Of a stretch of DNA of 64,000 nt, positions 45,264 through 53,996 are shown piece by piece (within the stretch, counting starts at the first letter, position 1; the number at the start of each line of letters is the position of its first letter). The translations under genes were made by a program, and so were the position numbers. The DNA is from an uncultured Bacteroidales bacterium (GTDB lineage: Bacteria; Bacteroidota; Bacteroidia; Bacteroidales; SZUA-534). Location of the stretch: the NCBI GenBank assembly GCA_902790595.1, contig CADASL010000007.1:94200-158199 (forward strand), in the 5' to 3' direction. The notes under the pieces were generated by a model. That model searched no databases. It saw nothing but the letters and a program-made list of their open reading frames with translations, and was not told the origin of the DNA.

Positions 45264-46669
45264 GAACCCTCAAACTGCTGATAGTCATTATTCTGACGGG
45301 TGCCGCAACCATTGCCAACGCGCAGAAAACCATTCTGTTCGGCACCAATCCAACCTACAAGAACCAGAAAATCGATGTCTATTCGTGCACCGATTACATT
45401 TCGGGCGTCAACAAGCTGGTGGGCAGCGCCGTGGCCGACAGCCTCGGCAATTTCCGCATCGAGGTTGACATTGACAAAACCTGCCGCCTGACACTCGACC
45501 TGGGCCGTATGCGCGGCATTCTGTACGCCGACACCGCAATGACCTACAACATTGTGCTGCCCGACTACTCGCCCAAAGACAAAGGCGACCTGCTGAACCC
45601 CTATTTCACCCCCGACGAGTTCCTTATCGGGATAAAAAATCCCGACCGGTACAATATAAATATGTATGTCGATATGTTCGACTACTACTACGAGGAGCAG
45701 TTCGAGCGCAACTACTACACACTGTTCCGCAAGCCCGTGCAGGCAACTGTCGACAGCATAATCGACCATATGGAGCGCACGTTCGACACCATTCCGAACG
45801 AGTTTTTCCGCACCTACCGCGAGTATAAATACGCCTGGCTGAAGTTTGTGAGCTATATGCGCGACTGGCGCTATATGTCGCGTGAATACTTCGACGGACG
45901 CGCCGTGGCCTATGAAAATCCGGCCTATATGGACCTGTTCAATCAGATGTTCACCAACTTCCTGAAGTTCTATATGAACACCCGCGAGGGCGAGCGCATC
46001 TACTCCGACATCGCCCTGTCGAAAAGTCCCGTCAAGGCCAAGCAGACGCTATCGAACAGCCTTGCCATCACCAACGACACGCTTCAGGAGATGGTGCTGC
46101 TCAAAGGCATCCACGACGCGCTCTACGACTGCTACTTCACAACCAGCAGCCTGCTCATCGCCCTCGACTCCATCAAGGCCACAACCAAAATACAGCAGCA
46201 CAAACAGATAGCACAGGACATCAAACTCAAGAACCAGGTGACCCGCGTTGGCTCGATGGCTCCCGAGTTCTGCCTTGCCGACACAGCCGGCGTCTACCGC
46301 AGCGTTGACGAGTACAAGGGCCGGTACGTTTATCTGAACTTTGTCACCATCGACAGCTACGCCTGCGTTCAGGACCTTGAGCAGCTCAAACTGCTGAACG
46401 AGAAGACAAAAGGCGTGATGGATGTGATTTCAATCTCGATTGACGAGGATTTCGACAGCGTGAAGAATTTCTTCAAGCGCAACGGCTACAACTGGACGCT
46501 GCTCGACACCAAAGGCGATATGTCGGTGGTTGAGAGCTACAAGGTGAAGGTTTATCCGTCGTACTTCCTGATTGATGTCGACGGAACGCTTTGTATGTCG
46601 CCGGCCACATCGCCGTCGGAGGGGTTTGAGTCGCGGTTCAAACAACTGTTTCAGAGCCGCCGCCATTGA
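45260..46669 (+). CDS. Secreted thioredoxin-fold (AhpC/TSA-like) protein without a CxxC motif
   Basis: 469 residues with a signal peptide (LKLLIVIILTGAATIANAQ). The N-terminal 330 residues are helical and of the kind found before redoxin domains in Bacteroidetes. The last 135 have the thioredoxin-like pattern: VGSMAPEFCLADTAGVYRSV, GRYVYLNFVTIDSYACVQDL, ISIDEDFDSVKNFF, then KVYPSYFLIDVDGT with the cis-Pro. Where active members have WCxxC, this one has SYAC, so a dithiol reaction is not possible and a binding or one-Cys role is more likely. It overlaps coaD by four bases and precedes rdgB by 51 bases. Confidence 0.82.
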   Translation: MRTLKLLIVIILTGAATIANAQKTILFGTNPTYKNQKIDVYSCTDYISGVNKLVGSAVADSLGNFRIEVDIDKTCRLTLDLGRMRGILYADTAMTYNIVLPDYSPKDKGDLLNPYFTPDEFLIGIKNPDRYNINMYVDMFDYYYEEQFERNYYTLFRKPVQATVDSIIDHMERTFDTIPNEFFRTYREYKYAWLKFVSYMRDWRYMSREYFDGRAVAYENPAYMDLFNQMFTNFLKFYMNTREGERIYSDIALSKSPVKAKQTLSNSLAITNDTLQEMVLLKGIHDALYDCYFTTSSLLIALDSIKATTKIQQHKQIAQDIKLKNQVTRVGSMAPEFCLADTAGVYRSVDEYKGRYVYLNFVTIDSYACVQDLEQLKLLNEKTKGVMDVISISIDEDFDSVKNFFKRNGYNWTLLDTKGDMSVVESYKVKVYPSYFLIDVDGTLCMSPATSPSEGFESRFKQLFQSRRH

Positions 46670-46720
46670 TTTGCCCGCCGAGCAGTACATTTTTCGTAAC
46701 AACAAAATTATCAAACAGAT

Positions 46721-47311
46721 ATGCGCGAACTGATTTTTGCAACACACAATCAGCACAAATCCGACGAGGTGGCTCGGATGATTGGCGATTTGTACACCGT
46801 GAAGGATTTGAGCCAAACCGGCATCGACGAAGATATTCCCGAGACAGGCAGCACCCTTGAGGCTAATGCCCGACAGAAGGCCACTTACGTGTACAACCGC
46901 TTGGGCGTGAGCGTGTTTGCCGATGACACCGGCCTTGAGGTTGAGGCGCTCGAAGGACGGCCGGGAGTAATCACCGCGCGCTATGCCGGCCCGGAGTGCG
47001 ATTCGGTAAAGAATATGCGGAAACTGCTTGTCGAGCTCGCCAACGAGGAGAACCGCCGCGCGCAGTTCCGCACGGTCATCTGCCTGAAGATTGGCGAGAG
47101 CGAGTATCTGTTTGAGGGCGTGGTGAAAGGTACCATCACGCGCGAGTTCTCGGGCGAGGAGGGCTTCGGCTACGACCCCATCTTTATGCCCGACGGCTAC
47201 AACCAGACTTTTGCCGAGATGCCGATGGACGTGAAAAACAAAATCAGCCACCGCGGCCTGGCCATCGAGAAACTTGTGGCATTCCTGCGGCAGATTGACG
47301 ATTTGAAGTAA
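46721..47311 (+). CDS. rdgB: Non-canonical purine NTP pyrophosphatase (ITPase)
   Basis: 196 residues, standard for the RdgB/HAM1 family. The N-terminal motif ATHNQHKSDEV (the SxNxxK-like site), VFADDTGLEVEALEGRPGV, with the ARYAG that follows, and EGFGYDPIFMPDG with the C-terminal SHRGLA are all in place. It removes dITP, ITP and XTP from the nucleotide pool. A possible promoter TACATTTT lies near 46693. It may also be read from coaD. Confidence 0.95.
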   Translation: MRELIFATHNQHKSDEVARMIGDLYTVKDLSQTGIDEDIPETGSTLEANARQKATYVYNRLGVSVFADDTGLEVEALEGRPGVITARYAGPECDSVKNMRKLLVELANEENRRAQFRTVICLKIGESEYLFEGVVKGTITREFSGEEGFGYDPIFMPDGYNQTFAEMPMDVKNKISHRGLAIEKLVAFLRQIDDLK

Positions 47312-47694
47312 TCACTGTTGTGAGTCTGAAGTTTTTTGAGGAAGGAACAATCGGTTAACATCGGAACGCACCAACCGATAATCCGCAGCCTGCAACTTGC
47401 GCCATTTTCATTTTTATACAGTTTTCGCTTAAAGCGAAATTGCGGATAATGGTTGCTATCAGCAAGTTGCAAGTAACGCACTAAAACTCAGCACTTTTAA
47501 AAAAACAAATATCCACATTTACTTGTTAACCAGACAATTACCTACGGTGTTTTTTGTTATCTCATCTCCGGAAAAGAATTTCGAGGCACGCTTTCCGCAA
47601 GTTTTTTCATCTCCATTCCCGCCCGTCAGTAAGTGAAATTCTTATTTTACCCAAAACCATATGCGCATAATTATAAACGCCACTAAAAAAAAGC
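47312..47694. other. Structured intergenic region between rdgB and argR
   Basis: No gene is seen. There is a 17-base palindrome TTTCGCTTAAAGCGAAA at 47423-47439, and TGCAACTTGC at 47391-47400 is the inverse of GCAAGTTGCA at 47462-47471, symmetric around the same centre (47431). A second inverted pair is ATCCGCA at 47381 and TGCGGAT at 47441. This could be a folded RNA after rdgB or a protein-binding region. It has no T-run typical of a terminator. Confidence 0.45.
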
Positions 47695-47702
47695 TAAATT
47701 TG
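47695..47702 (+). promoter_or_regulatory. -7 element of argR
   Basis: TAAATTTG, 29 bases before the argR ATG. Confidence 0.5.
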
Positions 47703-47731
47703 CAACCCGAAAGAATTTAAAAATCCTTCAA

Positions 47732-48211
47732 ATGGAAAACAGAAGCCAACGATTGGCCTTGATAACCAATATCATTCAGAATGAGGATGTTGAGTCGCAG
47801 AGCAACCTCCTTGAGAAGCTTCGTGAGCACGGATGTGAGGTTACGCAGGCAACGCTTTCGCGCGATTTGAAGCTGCTGAAGATTTTCAGGCGCTTCACCA
47901 ACGACGGGCGCTACCTTTACGCGCTGCAAGGCCCGTCAGCTCCGGAGCCGGGAATGATGAAAGCCGCATCGTCGGCCGAGGGTTTCCTCTCAATGGAGTT
48001 TGCCGGCAACCTGGCCGTCATCCGCACTGTTCCGGCTTTTGCGCAACCCATCTCACAAGCCATCGACGATATGAATATGCCGTCGGTGATTAGCACCATC
48101 GCCGGTAACGACACCATTCTGCTGGTCATCCGCAATGGTTTTTCAGAGGTGAATGTGATGCAGGATTTTGAGAATTACTTTCCGGAGTTCGCCAGTAAAA
48201 TCCACAGTTAG
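47732..48211 (+). CDS. argR: Arginine repressor
   Basis: 159 residues. The N-terminal winged helix has the recognition helix VTQATLSRDLKLLKIFR. The C-terminal hexamerisation domain has the arginine-binding GNDTILLVIRN. It represses arginine synthesis genes when arginine is bound. Here it is followed by carB with a 132-base gap, consistent with control of carbamoyl phosphate supply. I could not identify an ARG box with confidence. Confidence 0.93.
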   Translation: MENRSQRLALITNIIQNEDVESQSNLLEKLREHGCEVTQATLSRDLKLLKIFRRFTNDGRYLYALQGPSAPEPGMMKAASSAEGFLSMEFAGNLAVIRTVPAFAQPISQAIDDMNMPSVISTIAGNDTILLVIRNGFSEVNVMQDFENYFPEFASKIHS

Positions 48212-48343
48212 AAAATGATTAAAACCCGTAACACACGAATGAATGCAGTAAACGGCAGTTTTTGCCGGAGGGCGTTCGTTTCTTTCGGTGTGCGCAAACG
48301 GGCTGCTAAACAGACGATACTATAACTACAAAATACAGAGAAT

Positions 48344-51300
48344 ATGAAAGAAGTAAAAAAAGTGCTCTTGTTAGGTTCAGGAGCGTTGAAGATTGGTCAG
48401 GCGGGTGAGTTTGACTATTCAGGTTCGCAGGCGTTGAAGGCTATGCGCGAAGAGGGTATATCGACAGTGCTGATAAACCCCAATATTGCAACAATACAGA
48501 CGTCGGACGGCGTTGCGGACAAGGTTTACTTCCTTCCTATCACCCCGTATTTTGTTGAGGAAGTCATCAAAAAGGAGAACCCCGACGGCATTCTGCTCGC
48601 TTTCGGCGGACAGACCGCTCTGAACTGCGGCACAGCACTTTACACTTCGGGCGTGCTGGAGAAATACGGCGTTCGGGTGCTCGGCACGTCGGTTGAGGCC
48701 ATTATGATTACTGAGGACCGCGACCTGTTTGTGAAGAAACTGAAGGAGATTGACGCCAAAACACCGTCGTCGCGGGCGGTTGAGAGCCTTGAGGACGCTC
48801 TTGACGAGGCTCACGTGCTGGGCTACCCCGTAATGGTTCGCTCGGCTTACGCTCTGGGCGGTCTGGGCTCGGGCATCAGCACCAACGAGAAAGAGTTCAT
48901 CGACCTGTGCAACAACGCTTTGGCCTACTCGAAACAGATTCTGGTTGAGGAGTCGCTGAAGGGCTGGAAAGAGATTGAGTTTGAGGTTATCCGCGACGCC
49001 AACGACCACTGCTTCACGGTGGTTCCAATGGAGAACGTTGACCCGCTGGGCATCCACACGGGCGAGAGCATCGTAATTGCGCCAATCATCACCCTTTCGG
49101 AGGAGCAAATCAATATGCTCTCGGAGATTGCGAAGAAGGTTGTGCGCCACATCGGCATTGTGGGCGAGTGCAACATTCAGTTCGCCTTCAACGCGCAAAC
49201 CAACGACTATCGAATCATCGAGATAAACGCCCGCCTGAGCCGTTCGTCGGCCCTGGCATCGAAGGCATCGGGCTACCCGCTCGCCTTTGTGGCCGCCAAA
49301 CTGGCGCTGGGCTACACTCTGGACCAAATCGGCGAAATGGGCACGCCAAACTCGGCCTACGTGGCACCTTCAGTGGACTACATCATCGCCAAAATCCCGC
49401 GCTGGGACTTGAGCAAGTTCGTCGGCGTTGACCGCGAAATCGGCTCAAGTATGAAGTCGGTGGGCGAGATTATGTCTATCGGCAAATCGTTTGAGGAGAT
49501 TATGCAGAAGGGCCTTCGTATGATTGGTCAGGGAATGCACGGATTTGTCGGCAACAACGACCTTGAGTTCGACGACCTTGACAAGGAGTTGAGCCACCCG
49601 ACCGATATGCGCATCTTCGCCATCGCGAAAGCGCTCGAAAAAGGCTACACACCCGAGCGCATCGAGGAACTGACGAAAATCGACGTTTGGTTCATCAAGA
49701 AACTGAAAAACATTGTCGACTACACCAAAGTTCTGGGCGAATACAGCAAGATTGAGGACCTTCCGACCGACGTTCTGCGCGAGGCGAAACGTCTGGGATT
49801 CAGCGACTTCCAAATCGCTCGTTTTGTTGAGAACCCGTCGGGCACAATGGAGAAGGAGATTCTGCGCGTGCGCGACCACCGCAAGAAGAACAACATTCTG
49901 CCCGCCGTTCGCCGCATCAACACGGTGGCATCGGAGCATCCCGAGTTAACTAATTATCTTTATATGACTTATGGCGTACAGGAGCACAGCATCAGTTACG
50001 CCTACAAGAACGACAAGTCGATTATCGTGCTCGGCTCGGGAGCCTACCGCATCGGCTCAAGCGTTGAGTTCGACTGGTGCTCGGTGAACGCCATCCAAAC
50101 GGCTCGCAAACTGGGCTACAAGTCGATAATGATTAACTACAACCCCGAAACAGTCAGCACCGACTACGATATGTGCGACCGTCTGTATTTCGACGAGTTG
50201 TCGTTTGAGCGCGTGCTCGACGTCATCGACCTTGAGATTCCGAAGGGCGTGATTGTGTCGGTGGGCGGACAGATTCCGAACAACCTGGCAATGAAACTCT
50301 ACCGTCAGAACGTGCCGATTCTGGGCACATCGCCTGTGTCGATTGACCGCGCCGAAAACCGCAACAAGTTCTCGGCAATGCTCGACCAACTGGGCATCGA
50401 CCAACCGCGCTGGGAGGCTCTGACAAGTTTCGAGGAGATTGACAAGTTTGTTGACGAGGTGGGCTTCCCCGTGCTGATTCGTCCGTCGTACGTGCTCTCG
50501 GGCGCGGCAATGAACGTCTGCTACGACAAGGACCAAATGCGCACCTTCCTGAACGCCGCCGCCAAAGTGTCGAAGGAGTATCCTGTTGTGGTTTCGCAAT
50601 TTATGCAGAATACCAAGGAGATAGAGTTCGACGCCGTGGCCAAGAACGGCGAGATTTACGAGTACGCCATCTCGGAGCACATTGAGTTTGCGGGCGTCCA
50701 CTCGGGCGACGCAACGCTGGTGTTCCCCGCGCAGAACATCTATCTGGCAACAGCACGCCGCATCAAACAGATAAGCAAGAAGATAGCCAAAGAGTTGAAC
50801 ATCAGCGGACCGTTCAATATTCAGTATCTTGCTAAAAATAATGAAGTTAAGGTGATTGAGTGCAACCTGCGCGCATCGCGTTCGTTCCCGTTTGTGTCGA
50901 AGGTTGTGAAACGCAACTTTATTGAGACCGCTACAAAGATTATGCTCGGCGAGCCTGTTCAGAAGGCCGATTCGTCGGATTTCGACATCGACCACATCGG
51001 CGTGAAGGCATCGCAGTTCTCGTTTGCCCGTCTGCACCGCGCCGACCCGATTCTGAGCGTCGATATGTCGTCGACGGGTGAGGTTGGCTGCCTTGGCACC
51101 GACTTCAACGACGCTTTGCTTGCCGCTCTCTACTCGGTGGGCTTCCACAAGCCTGAAAAGGGCGTTCTGGTATCGTCGGGCGACGTTCGCGGCAAGGTTG
51201 ACCTGCTCGACTCGTGCAAAATGCTTCAGGAGAAAGGCCTTAAGATTTACGCCACAGCTGGCACGCAGAAATTCCTTGCCGACAACGGTGTTACCGCCGA

Positions 51301-51559
51301 GCGCGTTAGCTGGCCCGACGAGCACACTGGCGACGCCAACATTACCGAACTTATGCAGGACCACAAGATTGACCTGGTTGTCAACATTCCGAAGAACCAC
51401 ACTCACCGCGAGTTGACCAACGGCTACAAAATCCGCCGCTCGGCCATCGACCACAATATTCCATTGCTCACAAACGCCCGCCTGGCAAGCGCGTTCATCC
51501 ACGCAAGTTGCGTTAAGGAAATGGGCGACATTCAGATTAAGAGCTGGCAGGAGTATTGA
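48344..51559 (+). CDS. carB: Carbamoyl phosphate synthase, large subunit
   Basis: 1071 residues, full length. Two tandem ATP-grasp halves, each opening with the family pattern (KKVLLLGSGALKIGQAGEFD and SIIVLGSGAYRIGSSVEFDW). The first has YPVMVRSAYALGGLGSG, the second FPVLIRPSYVLSGAAM. The C-terminal MGS-like allosteric domain (KGVLVSSGDVRGKVDLL onwards, about residue 940) is present. It makes carbamoyl phosphate for arginine and pyrimidine synthesis using ammonia from the small subunit. The small subunit gene carA is not in the window. argR lies directly upstream. Confidence 0.96.
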   Translation: MKEVKKVLLLGSGALKIGQAGEFDYSGSQALKAMREEGISTVLINPNIATIQTSDGVADKVYFLPITPYFVEEVIKKENPDGILLAFGGQTALNCGTALYTSGVLEKYGVRVLGTSVEAIMITEDRDLFVKKLKEIDAKTPSSRAVESLEDALDEAHVLGYPVMVRSAYALGGLGSGISTNEKEFIDLCNNALAYSKQILVEESLKGWKEIEFEVIRDANDHCFTVVPMENVDPLGIHTGESIVIAPIITLSEEQINMLSEIAKKVVRHIGIVGECNIQFAFNAQTNDYRIIEINARLSRSSALASKASGYPLAFVAAKLALGYTLDQIGEMGTPNSAYVAPSVDYIIAKIPRWDLSKFVGVDREIGSSMKSVGEIMSIGKSFEEIMQKGLRMIGQGMHGFVGNNDLEFDDLDKELSHPTDMRIFAIAKALEKGYTPERIEELTKIDVWFIKKLKNIVDYTKVLGEYSKIEDLPTDVLREAKRLGFSDFQIARFVENPSGTMEKEILRVRDHRKKNNILPAVRRINTVASEHPELTNYLYMTYGVQEHSISYAYKNDKSIIVLGSGAYRIGSSVEFDWCSVNAIQTARKLGYKSIMINYNPETVSTDYDMCDRLYFDELSFERVLDVIDLEIPKGVIVSVGGQIPNNLAMKLYRQNVPILGTSPVSIDRAENRNKFSAMLDQLGIDQPRWEALTSFEEIDKFVDEVGFPVLIRPSYVLSGAAMNVCYDKDQMRTFLNAAAKVSKEYPVVVSQFMQNTKEIEFDAVAKNGEIYEYAISEHIEFAGVHSGDATLVFPAQNIYLATARRIKQISKKIAKELNISGPFNIQYLAKNNEVKVIECNLRASRSFPFVSKVVKRNFIETATKIMLGEPVQKADSSDFDIDHIGVKASQFSFARLHRADPILSVDMSSTGEVGCLGTDFNDALLAALYSVGFHKPEKGVLVSSGDVRGKVDLLDSCKMLQEKGLKIYATAGTQKFLADNGVTAERVSWPDEHTGDANITELMQDHKIDLVVNIPKNHTHRELTNGYKIRRSAIDHNIPLLTNARLASAFIHASCVKEMGDIQIKSWQEY

Positions 51560-51563
51560 TTCA

Positions 51564-51590
51564 GGTAGGAGCTAGGATTTAGGAGTTAGA
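51564..51590 (+). repeat. TTAGGATTTAGG-type repeat, copy 3
   Basis: GCTAGGATTTAGGAGTTAG, a relative of 10179 and 11071, starts just after the carB stop. Confidence 0.5.
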
Positions 51591-51595
51591 TATTT

Positions 51596-51656
51596 ATCCC
51601 GATAGTTTTCGGGATTTGAATAAAAAGGGGCGGGAATTTGGTTTCCGCCCTTTTTT
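51596..51656 (+). terminator. Tandem hairpins and intrinsic terminator of carB
   Basis: A hairpin ATCCCGA / TCGGGAT (51596-51615) is followed by GGGCGGGAA / TTTCCGCCC (51628-51650, one G-T pair) with A-rich left flank and T6. Both together form a strong terminator. Confidence 0.88.
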
Positions 51657-51709
51657 GTTTTTGTACGCTGGGGCGATTTTTGAACGCAGATTTTCGCCAC
51701 CACTGGCCT

Positions 51710-51737
51710 GTAAAGACGTGGCGCGCCGCGTCTCTAC
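51710..51737 (+). repeat. 28-base palindrome GTAAAGACG...CGTCTCTAC
   Basis: Arms GTAAAGACG and CGTCTCTAC around TGGCGCGCCG. It abuts the stop codon of the minus-strand gene 51737-52132, sharing one base. Same family as 61671, 61804, 62699 and the decayed copy at 11031. Confidence 0.8.
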
Positions 51738-52132
51738 TAAACCAAATTATTATTATTTTCTTCCTGCTCAAGTTCTTTGATAAAAACATTTGTATTTACT
51801 AATCCCTGTTCAATTCTTTTCAACAAACGTTCTATTTCTTCGTGTTCTATTGTATAATCATACACGCTTTCATATATCCTGAAAATTGAATAACAATCGT
51901 CGTGAACCCCACGGATTTTCTTTAAATCAAAACGTTCCTCATCTAATGCTTTTTGCAAATACTTCGCTCGTATCTCAAATTCCGTCAAAAAACTATGACA
52001 ATAGTCAATAGCAAACCCTTTTTTGTATTTTGTTGTAGATTTATCTTGTATTTGCCTAAATAGAACAGCGATTTTCAAGTATGTATCGCGCAATTCTATG
52101 TACTCCTTTTTTATCATTTCTTTAGTTACCAT
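51737..52132 (-). CDS. Small helical protein of unknown function
   Basis: 131 residues, AT-rich, almost entirely predicted helix and rich in Glu/Lys, with ARG-poor composition unlike its neighbours. There is no signal peptide or TM. I do not recognise it. The pattern of long amphipathic helices (YLKIAVLFRQIQDK; EFEIRAKYLQKALDEE; EIERLLKRIEQGLVNT) suggests a helical bundle. It stands between a 28-base palindrome and a nested-hairpin repeat and upstream of nothing obvious, next to AAA+ ATPase 2 on the same strand, with 118 bases between. It may belong to the same acquired block. Confidence 0.6.
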   Translation of the reverse strand: MVTKEMIKKEYIELRDTYLKIAVLFRQIQDKSTTKYKKGFAIDYCHSFLTEFEIRAKYLQKALDEERFDLKKIRGVHDDCYSIFRIYESVYDYTIEHEEIERLLKRIEQGLVNTNVFIKELEQEENNNNLV

Positions 52133-52157
52133 ACTATTTTAAATTAGTTGTCATAGG

Positions 52158-52210
52158 CCAAAGTTAAAACAAAACCAATTGCAAGACGCTGATTGCAAGA
52201 GATTGGTTGC
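52158..52210 (+). repeat. 53-base nested-hairpin repeat, copy 2
   Basis: Best copy: AACCAATTGCAA, spacer GACGCTGA, TTGCA, AGAG, ATTGGTT. Lies 40 bases beyond the 3' end of ATPase 2, in direct orientation with copy 3 on its other side. Confidence 0.85.
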
Positions 52211-52250
52211 TTATGAAAGACACAAAAGCCTATAGCCAAATTGTATCTTC

Positions 52251-53672
52251 TTATTTTTCAAACAAATCGTCCATAGTCACCTGCTGCTGAATGTCGTTGG
52301 CCCAGGCGTTCGGTTTCAGGCCGTAGGCGGTAATCATCACGGTGCTCACGCCTTTGCGGGTTTTGGTGCGCGCCTGGAAAATGCTCATTCGGTTGCGCAG
52401 TTCAAGGTCGTATTTTTCGGTCAGTTCAAACTCGCCTTGCGAGAATTTCATCTCACACAGGTTTATGACTTTATCATCGCGGTCGATAAGCATATCCACC
52501 TGTGCGCCAGTCTCGTTCTCGTCTTTCGGGCGGTAAACCCACGAGTGCACGTTGCTGATAATTCCCGATATGCCTAAAGCCTTCTTTATCTGACTGATAT
52601 GCCAGAAGCAGACGCGTTCGAACGCCAGGCCACTCCAAACGCTGTATTGTTGTTTGGTGATTGTCCGCGACCAATAATTTGGCTCGTTAATGTTTTTGCC
52701 ACTGATAAATTTAAAGTAGAAAAGTGTATAATTATCAATAAGTTGGTAAACTGTGTCTTTCTTTTTCTTGCCGATTGGGGTGTAGGTGCGGATAAAGTCG
52801 CACTCGTCCAAATGCCTGAGCACGTCGCTCAACTTGCCGCCCAAATCTCGGTCCAGATTCTTCATAATCTCGTCGCGCGTCATACCCGTCTTTTTGGTTC
52901 CCAATATGGTTACCACGTCAATGTAGGGCTGCGGTGCGCGGAACAGCGACGCGTACAGGGCATCGAACTCGTAACGCAAAGGGGCGTTTTCTTGAAAGAA
53001 CATATTATCAATGTTTTGCGCCCACGACAACTCTTTTTTCAGACAATCCCAGTAGAACGGAATGCCACCGATAACCATATATGTTTCAAGTATTTGACGG
53101 CGTGTCATTGAAAGGTGCCGTTCTTGGGCGTATTGCTCGCACTCGTACAGATTGAACGGCGCAAGGTGAATCTGCCTTGTCAGCCGATTGTGCAAGCCGC
53201 CATAGTTTTTCACTATTTTGCTGATAATCCAAGACGTGGCGCTTCCGCAGACAATCAGCAGAATGTCGTTGCGCGTGTTTGCCCAACCGTTCCAAAAATG
53301 GTCTAACGCACTGACAAAATTGCTTTTGGGCGTATCCATCCACGGCAGTTCGTCGATAAAGATTACTTTTTTGCCAACGTCCTTCTTTTCAAGCAGTTGC
53401 TCTAGCATAAAAAACGCTTCGGTCCAGTTTTTTGGCACGGTTTTGCCCCGCCTTCCGTAGCGCCGCATTGAGTTGGAAAATGCAAGTAACTGCTCATCAA
53501 GGTTCTCGTTGTTTATCCCTGTGTGCTGGAACGATAGATTTTTTTTGAAAGTCTCGCGTATCAAGTATGTTTTGCCGACGCGCCTTCTGCCGTAAATTGC
53601 AACAAATTCCGATTTTTCGCTAGCAGTTAGCGAAAGCAGTTCGTTTCGCTCTTTTATCCTGTTTGCCAACAT
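52251..53672 (-). CDS. AAA+ ATPase with DUF234-type C-terminal nuclease-like domain (ATPase 2)
   Basis: 473 residues from the ATG at 53672, chosen because the family starts close to ANRIKERNELLSL before Walker A. The longer open frame reads through repeats and is not protein-like. Walker A GRRRVGKT (28-35), Walker B VIFIDELP (103-110), sensor VCGSATSWI. A winged helix lies at about 270-330, and the C-terminal DUF234 domain keeps the PD-(D/E)xK-like residues Asp393, Glu407 and Lys409 (VDMLIDR, CEMKF). The family is called archaeal-type ATPase, is multicopy in Bacteroidetes and has no known role. It is bracketed by two nested-hairpin repeats and has phased inverted repeats in front. Confidence 0.9.
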   Translation of the reverse strand: MLANRIKERNELLSLTASEKSEFVAIYGRRRVGKTYLIRETFKKNLSFQHTGINNENLDEQLLAFSNSMRRYGRRGKTVPKNWTEAFFMLEQLLEKKDVGKKVIFIDELPWMDTPKSNFVSALDHFWNGWANTRNDILLIVCGSATSWIISKIVKNYGGLHNRLTRQIHLAPFNLYECEQYAQERHLSMTRRQILETYMVIGGIPFYWDCLKKELSWAQNIDNMFFQENAPLRYEFDALYASLFRAPQPYIDVVTILGTKKTGMTRDEIMKNLDRDLGGKLSDVLRHLDECDFIRTYTPIGKKKKDTVYQLIDNYTLFYFKFISGKNINEPNYWSRTITKQQYSVWSGLAFERVCFWHISQIKKALGISGIISNVHSWVYRPKDENETGAQVDMLIDRDDKVINLCEMKFSQGEFELTEKYDLELRNRMSIFQARTKTRKGVSTVMITAYGLKPNAWANDIQQQVTMDDLFEK

Positions 53673-53708
53673 ATTACAACTTGTTTTCTTTATTACAAAT
53701 AAAAATAA

Positions 53709-53819
53709 ACTTTCCCAAAAGTGCAAATATTTTATGAGATTTGGGAAAGTTTGTCCTAAAAAAACAAACCCTATACTTTCCCAAATGTGTGTATTATTAG
53801 TAAGATTTGGGAAAGTATA
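53709..53819 (-). repeat. Two inverted repeats at 66-base spacing upstream of ATPase 2
   Basis: Unit 1: ACTTTCCCAAA (53709-53719) and TTTGGGAAAGT (53740-53750). Unit 2: TATACTTTCCCAAAT (53772-53786) and ATTTGGGAAAGTATA (53805-53819), a perfect 15-base inverted pair. Left arms and right arms are each exactly 66 bases apart, twice the 33-base step seen at ATPase 1. A further CTTTCCCAAA lies at 53892. Confidence 0.85.
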
Positions 53820-53896
53820 ATTTGTGGAATTTTGGCTGTAAGCCTTGTTGGCACTAGTGTTGCCGCGTTTTTGCATTTGTTGCAATTTTGCCTTTC

Positions 53897-53950
53897 CCAA
53901 ATTTAAAAACAAAACCAATTGCAAGACGCTGTTTGTGAGAGTTTGGTTGC
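53897..53950 (+). repeat. 54-base nested-hairpin repeat, copy 3
   Basis: Same core as copy 2 with several changes in the right half (TTTGTGAGAGTTTGGTTGC). Upstream of ATPase 2 and 46 bases before the MBL gene start. Confidence 0.8.
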
Positions 53951-53996
53951 TTTGCCAAATTTTTCGTTATTTTCGTTTTCAAAACTGATTTTGGCA

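Noticed and set aside
50057..51502. A 481-codon minus-strand frame inside carB
   Set aside because: It is antisense to a complete ATP-grasp enzyme and reads as His/Val/Asn-rich nonsense.
53673..53924. N-terminal extension of ATPase 2 to 53924
   Set aside because: The 84 extra codons run through the phased inverted repeats and the hairpin repeat, and family members start near the chosen ATG.
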